Source of the DNA: Maribacter huludaoensis
Lineage (GTDB): Bacteria; Bacteroidota; Bacteroidia; Flavobacteriales; Flavobacteriaceae
DNA: 64,000 nt
Reading direction: 5' to 3'
NCBI RefSeq assembly: GCF_029350945.1
Contig: NZ_JARKMS010000001.1
Coordinates: forward strand, 1,020,313-1,084,312
Part shown: positions 25,361 through 35,176 of the stretch, piece by piece
Layout of the letters: each line of letters starts with the position of its first letter
Position numbering within the stretch: position 1 is the stretch's first letter
The notes under the pieces: generated by a model
The model's input: the letters and a program-made list of their open reading frames with translations, nothing else
What the model was told of the DNA's origin: nothing
Databases searched by the model: none
Translations under genes and position numbers: made by a program

Positions 25361-28300
25361 TTATAGTTTAATGTCAAGACCGATAATTAATTGTCTTGGC
25401 GAAGGCCATGTACCACGATCAAGACCTCTGTCTATTTCGTTACCTACAAATACTTCGGCGTCCAATCCAGAATAATCACTTATTGTAAAAAGGTTGGTAC
25501 CCATAACATAAAGTCGCATTGAAGTAATATCCAGATCATTTAAAATTCTTTCAGGTACGTTAAAGCCAATTTGCGCATTTTGCAAACGAATGAACGATGC
25601 ATCCTCAACTAGATCGGAATGTGTATTCTGCTCAAAGCTGGTTTGCGATGATGCTTTAGGTAGAACCGCATTTGCATTGTCGTCTAAGTAAGGGCTGCCC
25701 CAAGAACGGAATAAACGATCAGAGCTCTTTGGACCCTGAAAAAGGCCGTAGCGCGTAAAACGGTTATAATAATTGATGGCATCATTACCTTGACTAGTGT
25801 ATAAACTAGCTGTAAAATCAAAGTTTTTATATTCCAATCTCAAGTTAAGGCCAGCTGTAAAATCTGGGTTTGGATTACCAATATATGTTCTATCGTCAGC
25901 CGTTATTTCACCATTACCATCTACATCACGAATAATCAGGTTTCCTGGCTGATTGTAATCGCCATTTGTAGGATGGGCATCTGCAGCTGCTTGGGTTTGG
26001 AATATACCATCAACGACATACCCGTAAAACTCAGGGAACGATGTACCTGTTTCTGCCCTGGTATAGCGTTGCGCACGTTGTTGGCTACCAACAATAAACT
26101 CATCTTCGTTATCTGATAATTTTGTAATCTCGTTCTTGTATGTTGAAAATACCAGACCAACGTTATATTTGAAGTCACCTTCTTCGTTTCCGCCGCCACT
26201 ATAGCTTAGTTCTAGATCGATACCTTTGTTTTCCATGTCACCAATGTTAACGGAAGGTGCGTTGGCAATACCTTCCACGGCAGGGATGGCAACCGGAAAT
26301 AACATATCTGAAGTGTTTTTGCTCCAAAAATCCAAGGTCATGTTCATTCTGTTAAAAAATGTAGCATCAATGGCAAAGTTGGTAGAGGTCGTAGTCTCCC
26401 ATTTTGCATCTGGATTACCTACGGCAGTAGATTGAAATCCTTGAACAATAATACCATCTGCCCCGCCAAGGCCATAGAAAGAAGCGCCAAGACCGGAACC
26501 AAAAGTAGAAAAGCCGTTATAATTACCAATTTGGTCATTACCGGATTGTCCCCAACCAGCTCTTAGTTTTAAGTATGATAAGGCATTGCTCTCACTAAGG
26601 AAATTTTCTCTTGAAAGAACCCAACCACCTGATACGGCCGGGAAATTACCCCATCTGTTGTTTGCACCAAATCTTGATGATCCATCGCGTCTTAGGGTAG
26701 CCTCTAGCATATATTTGTCGTCAAATGAATAATATGCCCTGGCGAAGTAAGAATTTAATGCCCAAGCTGCAGCTTCTGCATCATTTGTTTGGTTTTCAGA
26801 ACCGGAACTCAATATAAAAAAGTCATCGTCCGTAGAGATGAAACCTTCTCTACCGGCACTAATTTGATCATATTCAAACCGTGTAGCTTCGGTACCAAGT
26901 AAGAATTCAACATTATGAAGCTCGTTGAACGTTTTAGAATAGTTAATGGTGTTGGTCCAGTTCCAAGAAAAGTTTTTTCCTCTGGTTTCACTTAATGTAC
27001 TACCGGTTGTACCATTGGTATTTTCTGGATCGGCAAAGCGTGGGTCATAATTATCATACCAGCTTGTATTGTAACCAAAAAGTGTTTTAACGGTAATATT
27101 GTTAAGCGGTTTTACTTCTACGTAGAAGTTACCGGTAGCGTTAATAGTTGTTCTTGTGTCTTTTCTTTCGCGAAAGTTATTACCTAAAGGGTTAGGACCA
27201 TCGTTTAAACCTCCACCTACAATACCACCGGCAAAATTACCTGCTATATCTCTTACTGGGATTAAAGGGCTTGTTTCAACAATAGCATTAAAACCTACCG
27301 TGTTACCTTTAGATTCCGTTAAGGTTACCCCAAGTCTTTGACCAATTTTCAACCAATCTTTTATCTGTGAATCCGCATTGGCTCTAAAGGCATATCTATC
27401 AAAAGAATTATATCTTAAAACACCATCTTCTTTAAAATAGTTACCACTTATGGCATATGTCGTATTTTCAGATCCACCTGAAACAGAAAGTGTAATATCT
27501 GTTATAGGTGCCGGTTGGTAAAGTTCTTTTAACCAATCTGTTCCGTTTTGGTTGGTTAAGGTAATGGGGTAATCACGTTCTGCATACAAGGCAGGGTCTG
27601 TAGATGGATCGCCGATCGATGCACCGTTTGGAAATAAATAATCGTTCACGGTAGTACCTTGAATATTATTCGGGTCAAAATTAAAATGTGCGCTACTAGG
27701 TGTAATACCGTCATTGGTCTGTTCTAGCCAAATTTGCTGGCCAACAAGAACGGGGTCGGTAACAAAGTCGTACTTGGAACTTGCCGAACCAATACCTGTT
27801 CTAACGTTCAATTCTACTTTTGCAGGTTGACTTTTTCTTCCGGTTTTTGTTGTGATCAATACCACACCGTTTGCCCCTCTTGCTCCGTAAATGGCGGTAG
27901 AAGAAGCATCTTTAAGAACTTGCATAGATTCAATTTGGTTGGTTGGCGGTAGTTGTGCGCCAAAAACCCCATCAACAACGTATAGGGGACCGTTACCATT
28001 GATCGTACCCAATCCACGAATACGTACTTGTGCCTGTTGGCCGGGTCTGGCGGAAGAAACAACGGTTACACCAGATGCACTACCCTGTAAAGCACGTGTT
28101 GCATCACCTGCAGATTGTTGTTCAATGTAAGCCGTTTTTACTGTACTAACGGCACCTGTTACATCACTCCGTTTTCTAGAGCCATATCCAATTACCACAA
28201 CCTCGTCAAGAGCTGCTGCATCAGGTAATAACTTTACCATGATACTAGTTTGGTTGTTTACCGGTACTTCTTGTTTTGAATAGCCCGTGTAGGATATTAT

Positions 28301-28516
28301 TAAAGTTGCGGTACTTGATGTCTCTATGGAAAAGTTACCGTCAAAATCTGCAACAACACCGTTAGTTGTTCCTTTGACCAAAATGTTTGCGCCTATCAAC
28401 GGTTGGTCCATTTCATCGGTCACAGTTCCGCTCACATTTACGGTCTGGCCATAGGCAAGTGTTGTTAAACATAGAAAAAACAATAGTGGAACAAACCACT
28501 TTTCATTTTTTTTCAT
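25361..28516 (-). CDS. SusC/RagA-family TonB-dependent transporter
   Basis: I prefer ATG 28516 (1051 residues) over 28543 because it begins a standard signal peptide (MKKNEKWFVPLLFFLCLTTL, cut after AYG). Order: carboxypeptidase-regulatory-like domain (about 25-105, VSGTVTDEMDQPLIGANI); TonB-dependent plug (about 115-235, LDEVVVIGYGSRKRSDVTGA, LYVVDGVFG, ATAIYGARGANGVVLITTK-like strand); then the beta-barrel with a terminal strand ending QLIIGLDIKL. It imports oligosaccharides across the outer membrane with its SusD partner. It is the first gene of the pair; the promoter lies in the 28517-28905 region shared with a divergent VCBS-repeat gene. Confidence 0.96.
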   Translation of the reverse strand: MKKNEKWFVPLLFFLCLTTLAYGQTVNVSGTVTDEMDQPLIGANILVKGTTNGVVADFDGNFSIETSSTATLIISYTGYSKQEVPVNNQTSIMVKLLPDAAALDEVVVIGYGSRKRSDVTGAVSTVKTAYIEQQSAGDATRALQGSASGVTVVSSARPGQQAQVRIRGLGTINGNGPLYVVDGVFGAQLPPTNQIESMQVLKDASSTAIYGARGANGVVLITTKTGRKSQPAKVELNVRTGIGSASSKYDFVTDPVLVGQQIWLEQTNDGITPSSAHFNFDPNNIQGTTVNDYLFPNGASIGDPSTDPALYAERDYPITLTNQNGTDWLKELYQPAPITDITLSVSGGSENTTYAISGNYFKEDGVLRYNSFDRYAFRANADSQIKDWLKIGQRLGVTLTESKGNTVGFNAIVETSPLIPVRDIAGNFAGGIVGGGLNDGPNPLGNNFRERKDTRTTINATGNFYVEVKPLNNITVKTLFGYNTSWYDNYDPRFADPENTNGTTGSTLSETRGKNFSWNWTNTINYSKTFNELHNVEFLLGTEATRFEYDQISAGREGFISTDDDFFILSSGSENQTNDAEAAAWALNSYFARAYYSFDDKYMLEATLRRDGSSRFGANNRWGNFPAVSGGWVLSRENFLSESNALSYLKLRAGWGQSGNDQIGNYNGFSTFGSGLGASFYGLGGADGIIVQGFQSTAVGNPDAKWETTTSTNFAIDATFFNRMNMTLDFWSKNTSDMLFPVAIPAVEGIANAPSVNIGDMENKGIDLELSYSGGGNEEGDFKYNVGLVFSTYKNEITKLSDNEDEFIVGSQQRAQRYTRAETGTSFPEFYGYVVDGIFQTQAAADAHPTNGDYNQPGNLIIRDVDGNGEITADDRTYIGNPNPDFTAGLNLRLEYKNFDFTASLYTSQGNDAINYYNRFTRYGLFQGPKSSDRLFRSWGSPYLDDNANAVLPKASSQTSFEQNTHSDLVEDASFIRLQNAQIGFNVPERILNDLDITSMRLYVMGTNLFTISDYSGLDAEVFVGNEIDRGLDRGTWPSPRQLIIGLDIKL

Positions 28517-28543
28517 TTTTCTTAATACATAGTGTTTTGGCAT

Positions 28544-28905
28544 AGTAATATGAGTTTTAAGTTAATTTAAGTGTTCGTTATTCGTTCGTGGTAATACTGC
28601 TCCGTCTATAAAAAAAAGTCTTTTTGAGCAGAGAAGTTGGCAGTAGTTTTAACCACACTCCAAAAGAAGTGTAATATTTATAGTATTAATGGTAAATGGT
28701 GTGCATTATTAAGGAATATCTAATCAAAGGCTATTTCAATCGATATTTTATCAAATTTATAAGGGTAAGTTGCATTATATTGTAATTCGTAATCGTGGCG
28801 GAACATGTAGTTTCTACTGTATAATGGTGGTTAGACGTGTTTATGTGTAGGAACGTTATAGGTTCTTTGGCACTGTAAACATCTTTAATAAAATTGAAAA
28901 GGATA
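28544..28905. other. Divergent promoter region between SusC and VCBS-repeat genes
   Basis: About 360 bp of AT-rich DNA with no convincing gene. On the minus strand TAAATTTG (28759-28752) fits the -7 consensus but lacks a clear -33 partner at 19-21 bp. Both divergent transcripts, and binding of the hybrid regulator, are expected here. The tandem TTGGTnnACCAA operators of the alginate cluster are absent. Confidence 0.45.
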
Positions 28906-31900
28906 ATGGTCAAAAAAGAGTGTATTTCTATGATGTCGATATTTTGTCTAGTACTATTGGCATCATGTAATAAGGAAAAGAGTGTGCCTGTTAGTGAATC
29001 TGATAAACGTTTTACGTTGATCGATCATACGTATTCCAATATTGATTTTGAAAATAGCTTGATAGAAACCCAAGAAGATAATCATTTATTGAACGAGAAG
29101 TTCGTAAATGGTGCAGGTGTTGCTGTTGCGGATATCAATAATGATGGTTTACTAGATATATTTTTTACCGGTAATCAAGTACACGATCAACTCTATGTAA
29201 ACAAAGGAAATCTTCAATTTGAGGATATTACGAAAAGTAGCGGAATTTTACTGGAAAAATCTTGGTCTACCGGGGTAACGTTTGCCGATGTCAATGCAGA
29301 TGGATTTCAAGATATTTATATCTGTAAGAGCGCAAGAAATAATACGGGGGTAAGCTATAATCTTTTGTATGTAAACAATGGCGACTTAACTTTTACTGAA
29401 ATGGCAAAGGAGTATAATGTGGCAGATCCTGGATTTGCCGTTCAGGCAAATTTCTTTGATTATGATAAAGACGGTTGGCTAGATATGTACTTGGTGAACC
29501 AACCACCAAGTTACGGGAATAGAAAGGGAGGTAAAACACCGTTAAAAAATACAAATACCCGTTACAGTGATAAACTTTATAGAAATTTAGGTAAAGAGAA
29601 GGGCTTTGTGGAAGTGTCCGCTTTTTCCGGTACTCAAAATATGGCCCATGGTCTTTCTGCCGCTATTGGAGATATCAATAATGATCTATGGACAGATATT
29701 TATGTGACCAATGATTATGACAGGCCAGATTATATGTACTTGAACACTGCCAATGGTAAGTTTAAAGATGTGCTAAAACAAAGCTTCAAGCATATATCTA
29801 ATTTTAGTATGGGCAGTGATATTGCCGACTATGATAATGATGGTAATTTAGATATCATGGTGGTTGATATGGTGGCCGAAGATCATAAACGTATAAAAAC
29901 CAACATGAGTGGAATGAATCCGGAAGATTTTTGGGCCATTGTCAAGAATGGGGGGCACTATCAATATATGTTCAATACGCTTCAGCGAAATAACGGTAAC
30001 GGTACGTTCAGCGATCTGGCGCAGTTGGGCGGGGTTTCTAATACGGATTGGAGTTGGGGACCGTTAATTGCAGATTTTGACAACGACGGCCTAAAAGACA
30101 TATTTGTTACCAACGGTATTAAAAGAAATATGCGCTACAGTGATGTCAATAATACCTATGAAGTAATCTTGGACAGTTTGGAAAAGGTAGCTCAAGACAC
30201 CGGTAAAAGATTTCAAGATGTGGTAGATGTTTTGGCCCTGGCCCAAATGGCACCAGAAGATAAACTGACCAATTATATCTATAGGAATAATGGAGATTTG
30301 ACCTTTAAAAATACTGTAGAAGATTGGGGATTTGATCTTCCATCCCTATCAAATGGGGCGGCATATGCAGACTTGGATAATGATGGTGATTTGGACATAG
30401 TGGTCAACAATATTAATGAGAAGGCATTTCTGTACAGAAATAATACCATTGACCGTAAACAGGGCAATTACCTTCGTGTAGCGTTAAATGTAGATGAGAA
30501 TAAATCCATTTACGGAACAAGGATTACGCTGTTCAAAAACACGGAATTGTGGCAAATGATAGAGATTACGAATACAAGAGGGTATATGTCCAAAAGTGAG
30601 GACATAGCACATTTTGGTCTGGGTGAAGTAGAAGCTATAGATAAAATAGAGGTTAAATGGCCAGATGGTGTTATTGAAGAACTGAGAGATGTCAATGCCA
30701 ATCAACTTTTGACACTCACCAAAGGAACTTTGAGGCAAGGGAACTCTGAATTGACTGCTAAAAGCAATCGTAAACTTTTTGTGACAAGTACTAAAAAGGC
30801 CAAATTGAATTATAGACATCAAGAAAATAAATATGATGATTTTGAAAAGGAAATTCTGTTGCCACATAAAATGTCCACATTTGGGCCTTCAATAGCTGTA
30901 GGAGATGTAAATGCAGACGGGCTGGATGATTTCTATATAGGTGGCGCCGCAGGTTTTTCCGGTTCGTTATTCATGCAGCAACATTCAGGTTTTAAAGAGG
31001 TTACGGACGGTATATGGACAGAAGATAAAGCTTCTGAGGATATGGGAAGTACATTTTTTGATATTGATAATGATGGGGACTTGGATCTTTTAGTAGTTAG
31101 TGGCGGTAATGAATTTGAATCTGGCAGTAAATACCTTCAAGATAGACTGTACCTAAATAATGGTAAAGGAATATTTGCCAAGGCAGCCAATCGCATTCCA
31201 AAAGATGGTAGTAGCGGTTCAGTAGTAGAGGTAGCTGATTTTGATAACGATGGTGACCACGATGTTTTTATTGGAGGTAGACTTGTGCCCGGTAACTATC
31301 CGCAGCCGGCCAGTAGTAGGTTGTTAGAAAATAAGAACGGTTTTTTAAAAGATGTAACTGCAGAAAAGGCGTCTGAACTTAAAACTTTAGGTATGGTCAC
31401 TTCGGTAACATGGGTAGATGTCGATGGTGATACTAGATTGGATATGGTTGTTGTAGGTGAATGGATGCCGGTAACTATATTTTTGCAAGATAGGACGGGA
31501 AAATTTGCTAGAAATAAAATGAAGGGGCTTGAGAATAGCGAGGGTTGGTACTATAAAGTTGTACACAGAGATATGGATGGTGATGGAGATGAAGACCTTA
31601 TCGTAGGTAACCTGGGGCTAAATTATAAATACAAAGCATCTACACAAACTCCTTTTGAAGTATACAGCGGTGATTTTGATAAAAACGGATTAAACGATAT
31701 TGTGCTCAGTTATTATGAGCATGGCAAACTGTTTCCTGTTAGGGGAAGATCATGTTCTATTCAACAAATGCCTTCATTAGAAAAAAAATTCCCCACTTTT
31801 AAGTCGTTCGGTGAGGCAGATTTAAATACAATTTATGGAGCTGATCTAGAACAGTCTTTGCACTTAAAGGCACATACTTTTGCATCTTATTACCTTGAGA

Positions 31901-32247
31901 ATATAGAAGGAAAATCGTTCAAAAAGCATTTACTGCCACAATTGGCACAAGTTTCTAGTATTAACAATATTATAGCAGATGATTTTGATAAAGATGGAAA
32001 ACAAGACCTTTTGGTCTCTGGCAACCTGTATGCATCTGAAATAGAAACCCCTAGAAATGATGCAGGAGTGGGTCTGTTTTTAAAGGGAAACGGAAAAGGA
32101 GCTTTTAATGTGGTTCCGGTAATGGAAAGCGGCTTTTTTGCACCGCATGATGCCAAAGATATGCAGCTCATTAAGTATGGGGATACCGCTGCGTTATTGG
32201 TAGCCAATAATAATAATTTTATACAGCTCATTTCTATTTTACCTTAA
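28906..32247 (+). CDS. Large FG-GAP/VCBS-repeat lipoprotein with ASPIC/UnbV domain
   Basis: The start is ATG 28906 (1113 residues), since the upstream in-frame codon is TTG; it gives a lipoprotein signal ending LLASC (Cys21). The protein is a chain of calcium-binding-loop repeats of the form DxNxDGxxDI (VADINNDGLLDIFF, FADVNADGFQDIYI, IADYDNDGNLDIMV and others), predicted to fold as beta-propellers. An ASPIC/UnbV domain lies at about 532-605 (YGTRITLF ... VKWPDGVIEEL) and a second set of repeats follows. Such CRTAC1-like proteins are common in polysaccharide-using Bacteroidetes; no enzyme activity is established. Surface display beside a SusC/D pair suggests glycan binding or adhesion. That role is inference. 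It is divergent from SusC and transcribed alone. Confidence 0.88.
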   Translation: MVKKECISMMSIFCLVLLASCNKEKSVPVSESDKRFTLIDHTYSNIDFENSLIETQEDNHLLNEKFVNGAGVAVADINNDGLLDIFFTGNQVHDQLYVNKGNLQFEDITKSSGILLEKSWSTGVTFADVNADGFQDIYICKSARNNTGVSYNLLYVNNGDLTFTEMAKEYNVADPGFAVQANFFDYDKDGWLDMYLVNQPPSYGNRKGGKTPLKNTNTRYSDKLYRNLGKEKGFVEVSAFSGTQNMAHGLSAAIGDINNDLWTDIYVTNDYDRPDYMYLNTANGKFKDVLKQSFKHISNFSMGSDIADYDNDGNLDIMVVDMVAEDHKRIKTNMSGMNPEDFWAIVKNGGHYQYMFNTLQRNNGNGTFSDLAQLGGVSNTDWSWGPLIADFDNDGLKDIFVTNGIKRNMRYSDVNNTYEVILDSLEKVAQDTGKRFQDVVDVLALAQMAPEDKLTNYIYRNNGDLTFKNTVEDWGFDLPSLSNGAAYADLDNDGDLDIVVNNINEKAFLYRNNTIDRKQGNYLRVALNVDENKSIYGTRITLFKNTELWQMIEITNTRGYMSKSEDIAHFGLGEVEAIDKIEVKWPDGVIEELRDVNANQLLTLTKGTLRQGNSELTAKSNRKLFVTSTKKAKLNYRHQENKYDDFEKEILLPHKMSTFGPSIAVGDVNADGLDDFYIGGAAGFSGSLFMQQHSGFKEVTDGIWTEDKASEDMGSTFFDIDNDGDLDLLVVSGGNEFESGSKYLQDRLYLNNGKGIFAKAANRIPKDGSSGSVVEVADFDNDGDHDVFIGGRLVPGNYPQPASSRLLENKNGFLKDVTAEKASELKTLGMVTSVTWVDVDGDTRLDMVVVGEWMPVTIFLQDRTGKFARNKMKGLENSEGWYYKVVHRDMDGDGDEDLIVGNLGLNYKYKASTQTPFEVYSGDFDKNGLNDIVLSYYEHGKLFPVRGRSCSIQQMPSLEKKFPTFKSFGEADLNTIYGADLEQSLHLKAHTFASYYLENIEGKSFKKHLLPQLAQVSSINNIIADDFDKDGKQDLLVSGNLYASEIETPRNDAGVGLFLKGNGKGAFNVVPVMESGFFAPHDAKDMQLIKYGDTAALLVANNNNFIQLISILP

Positions 32248-32688
32248 CGTATCATAGTTATTAAATTACAAGTAAAGTCATCATAAATGTGAACTCTAAA
32301 TCATTACTGAATATCGCTAACATTTTTTGAACGCTTTTAGCCTATTTGTTATAGTATTTGAATAAATATTACTTATTCCCTCTAAGGTTTAGGTCTAGAT
32401 TTGAAATACGTGAAATGGCGTTGTGGAACATTTAATTTTTGTAAAATTTATTTGCATCGAGTAGTGATTACAGGAATAGAATGATGAGGTAATTAAAAAT
32501 GTTAAAGACATATTTGGATCAGAATTTTAACTAATCTTCAAGATTTTTAATTTTTAAAAATTAGGATACTATAACATTGGTATGGTCAATTTATGAATTG
32601 GCGAAAACCTGTATTAAATAGTGTAGTATTAATGAGGTGGGTTAAAAATTAATAAGGCGAACAGATATTAGTATTTAAAATAAGATAT
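32248..32688. other. Intergenic region before the MFS-dgoD-dgoK operon
   Basis: This 441-bp, very AT-rich region has no open frame worth calling, no tRNA and no hairpin terminator after the VCBS gene. It must contain the promoter for the transporter operon, but I cannot single out a consensus -33/-7 pair. Confidence 0.5.
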
Positions 32689-33990
32689 ATGGGTAATGTA
32701 GGGCCAGGCTCAAAAGAACGTATAGGTAAAAAACGGTACAATATTCTAGTTATGATATTTATTACTGTGGTAATAAATTATTTGGACCGTACTAATATAT
32801 CCATAGCGGCTGGTGCGTTAAAAGAAGAATTAGGTATCAACGCCATTCAAATGGGATATATTTTCTCTGCTTTTGGGTGGACGTATTCTTTACTTCAAAT
32901 ACCGGGAGGTATTGTTGCGGATAAGGTAAAATCTAGAATATTGTATCCGCTTATAATGGTGTTGTGGTCACTGGCAACATTGGTACAGGGTTTGGTAAAT
33001 TCTTTTACGGCGTTATTGGGTCTAAGAACAAGTATAGGCATGTTTGAAGCGCCATCTTACCCGATCAATAATTTAATAGTAACAAGATGGTTTCCTGAAA
33101 ATGAAAGAGCTTCTGCTATAGCAACATATACCTCTGGACAATTCTTGGGTATGGCTTTTTTATTACCGGTACTAACTTTGATTCAAGATGCCCTGGGTTG
33201 GCGGGGGTTGTTTATCGTATCTGGGATAATAGGTCTACTTTGGGCGGCAGTTTGGTATTTTTTCTATCGTGATCCACAAAACCATAAAAAAATTGGTAAG
33301 GCCGAGTTGTCACACATTAAAGATGGTGGAGGTTTGATAGTTACCAAAGATAAGGACGATACCCAAAAATTTAAATGGTCAGATTTAGCAAATGCTTTTA
33401 AATACCGTAAACTTTGGGGCTTATATATTGGGCAATTTTGTTTGGGCGCAACTACTATATTCTTTTTAACATGGTTTCCTACATACTTGGTGGAATTCAG
33501 GGGATTGGATTTTATTAAATCAGGCTTCTATGCATCGATTCCTTACTTGGCAGCATTTTTTGGTGTACTGTTGGCCGGTTTTACTTCAGACTATTTAATT
33601 AAAAAAGGCTTTACCCGTGAGGTGGCAAGAAAGGCACCTATAATTACCGGTATGTTGCTGTCAATAGCAATAATAGGGGCAAATTATACAGAAAATACTA
33701 CGTTGATAATAGTGTTTTTGTCAATAGCCTTTTTTGGAAACGGACTGGCAAGTATCGCTTGGATATTTGTGTCATTGATAGCACCAAAAAACAATATAGG
33801 ATTAATAGGGGGAACCTTCAATTTTATTGGTGGTTTGTCTGCTGTGGTGGTACCTATAGTTATAGGCTATTTAGTACAGGATGGCGACTTTAGTCCTGCA
33901 CTCTTTTTTATAGGGGCATTGGCCTTATTGGGTTTAATTTCCTATACATTTATTGTGGGCAAGGTAGAACGTATAATCCCTGAGAACTAA
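32689..33990 (+). CDS. MFS transporter, ACS family (galactonate/hexuronate type)
   Basis: This 433-residue protein has 12 predicted membrane helices and the signature of the anion:cation symporter family (DgoT, ExuT, GudP): VVINYLDRTNISIAAGAL near the N-terminus, FSAFGWTYSLLQIPGG, and the central loop with RKLWGLYIGQF. Family members import sugar acids with protons across the inner membrane. It is followed after 14 bp by a galactonate dehydratase, which makes D-galactonate or a close relative the likely cargo. A clear paralogue (51678-52958) has a similar sequence throughout, including FSAFGWTY, RASAIAxYTSGQF and LGWRGLFIVSG, and is also followed directly by a dehydratase. Two such modules may serve different substrates or different inducing conditions. 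Confidence 0.9.
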   Translation: MGNVGPGSKERIGKKRYNILVMIFITVVINYLDRTNISIAAGALKEELGINAIQMGYIFSAFGWTYSLLQIPGGIVADKVKSRILYPLIMVLWSLATLVQGLVNSFTALLGLRTSIGMFEAPSYPINNLIVTRWFPENERASAIATYTSGQFLGMAFLLPVLTLIQDALGWRGLFIVSGIIGLLWAAVWYFFYRDPQNHKKIGKAELSHIKDGGGLIVTKDKDDTQKFKWSDLANAFKYRKLWGLYIGQFCLGATTIFFLTWFPTYLVEFRGLDFIKSGFYASIPYLAAFFGVLLAGFTSDYLIKKGFTREVARKAPIITGMLLSIAIIGANYTENTTLIIVFLSIAFFGNGLASIAWIFVSLIAPKNNIGLIGGTFNFIGGLSAVVVPIVIGYLVQDGDFSPALFFIGALALLGLISYTFIVGKVERIIPEN

Positions 33991-34004
33991 AATAACGCAC
34001 ATTT

Positions 34005-35168
34005 ATGAAAATAACCGATATAAAATCGTATCCAATAAATATTGAAGGTGGTGGAGTACAATTGGTCGTTAAGGTAGAAACTGATAATGCCCTATATGGC
34101 TTAGGTTGTTCTGGCTTGTCAGGAAGGGAGATGGCCGTTGTTGGTGCAATAGAACATTTTAAAGGTTTTTTAATAGGCAAAGATCCTCGGCAAATTGGTG
34201 CTCTTTGGCAAGAAATGTATAGAGGCCAATATTTTGAAGGGGGCAGGGTTTTGTTGGCCGCTATATCGGCTATAGATATTGCTCTGTATGATATAAAAGG
34301 CAAACACTTAGGGGTGCCGGTATATGAACTTTTAGGAGGAAAACAGCGAGATTATGTAGAATGCTTTGCCTCTGTAAGATTTACGACCAAAGAAGAACTT
34401 TTAGAGTATTCAAAAATATGCGTAAAAGAAGGCTGGAAAGTACTAAGGCTTGCACCGGCAGAATTTGAGTCTCAAGAAAATAAAAGTAGGTTTGAACCAA
34501 GGGAATCAATAGCTACACTAGCTAGTTGGATTACCAGTTTAAGAAAGGAAGTCGGTAATGAAATTACCATAGGCGTTGATTACCATACCAGATTGAACAT
34601 TGCTGAGACCTATTCGTTCATGAAAAAAATGCCTACCGGTACTATTGATTTTCTTGAAGAACCCATTCGCGATCAAAACCCGGGTGCTTATCAAGAGCTA
34701 AGGCGTATAATTGATGTGCCATTTGCCATAGGTGAGGAGTTCTCCAGTAAATGGCAATTTATGCCGTTTTTAGAAAATAATATAGCGCAATATGCACGCG
34801 TAGATGTATGTAACGTTGGTGGGTTGACCGAAGCTATGAAGGTAGCTGCAATGGCAGAAACGCACTATGTAGATCTTATGCCGCATAATCCTTTAGGTCC
34901 GATCTGTACGGCGGCTTCAATTCATTTGGCCGCAGCTTGTCCTAATTTTAGTTATCTGGAGGAAGTTAATACGCCTGCACAGTATATGGGAACGAACGCA
35001 CCAAAGTTTTATCCGGTGCAACATCAATTAGAAGGTCCCAGATACCGAGTGCCCGATACTCCGGGACTAGGTGTTGAGTTTAATGAAGACCTGGCAATTG
35101 AACAGAAATTTAAAATGATAGAAGTGCCTAGGTTGTACAGAAACGATGGCTCTCTTACAAATTGGTAA
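34005..35168 (+). CDS. dgoD: D-galactonate dehydratase (enolase superfamily)
   Basis: This 387-residue enolase-superfamily enzyme has the galactonate-dehydratase pattern: Asp192-x-His194 (GVDYHTR), Glu218 (FLEEPI), Glu244 (IGEEF) and His294 (MPHNPLGPI). The intervals are 26, 26 and 50 residues, the same as Asp183/His185/Glu209/Glu235/His285 of E. coli DgoD. It dehydrates D-galactonate to 2-keto-3-deoxy-D-galactonate with Mg2+. It is the middle gene of an MFS-dehydratase-kinase operon, 14 bp after the transporter and 8 bp before the kinase. A paralogue with the same catalytic set lies at 52967. Another aldonate substrate is possible, but the KDGal kinases nearby support galactonate. Confidence 0.88.
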   Translation: MKITDIKSYPINIEGGGVQLVVKVETDNALYGLGCSGLSGREMAVVGAIEHFKGFLIGKDPRQIGALWQEMYRGQYFEGGRVLLAAISAIDIALYDIKGKHLGVPVYELLGGKQRDYVECFASVRFTTKEELLEYSKICVKEGWKVLRLAPAEFESQENKSRFEPRESIATLASWITSLRKEVGNEITIGVDYHTRLNIAETYSFMKKMPTGTIDFLEEPIRDQNPGAYQELRRIIDVPFAIGEEFSSKWQFMPFLENNIAQYARVDVCNVGGLTEAMKVAAMAETHYVDLMPHNPLGPICTAASIHLAAACPNFSYLEEVNTPAQYMGTNAPKFYPVQHQLEGPRYRVPDTPGLGVEFNEDLAIEQKFKMIEVPRLYRNDGSLTNW

Positions 35169-35176
35169 ACTAGAAA

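Noticed and set aside
28731..28913. Short minus-strand open frame in the SusC/VCBS divergent region
   Set aside because: 60 codons, no recognisable features, overlaps the start of the VCBS gene and the likely promoter region.
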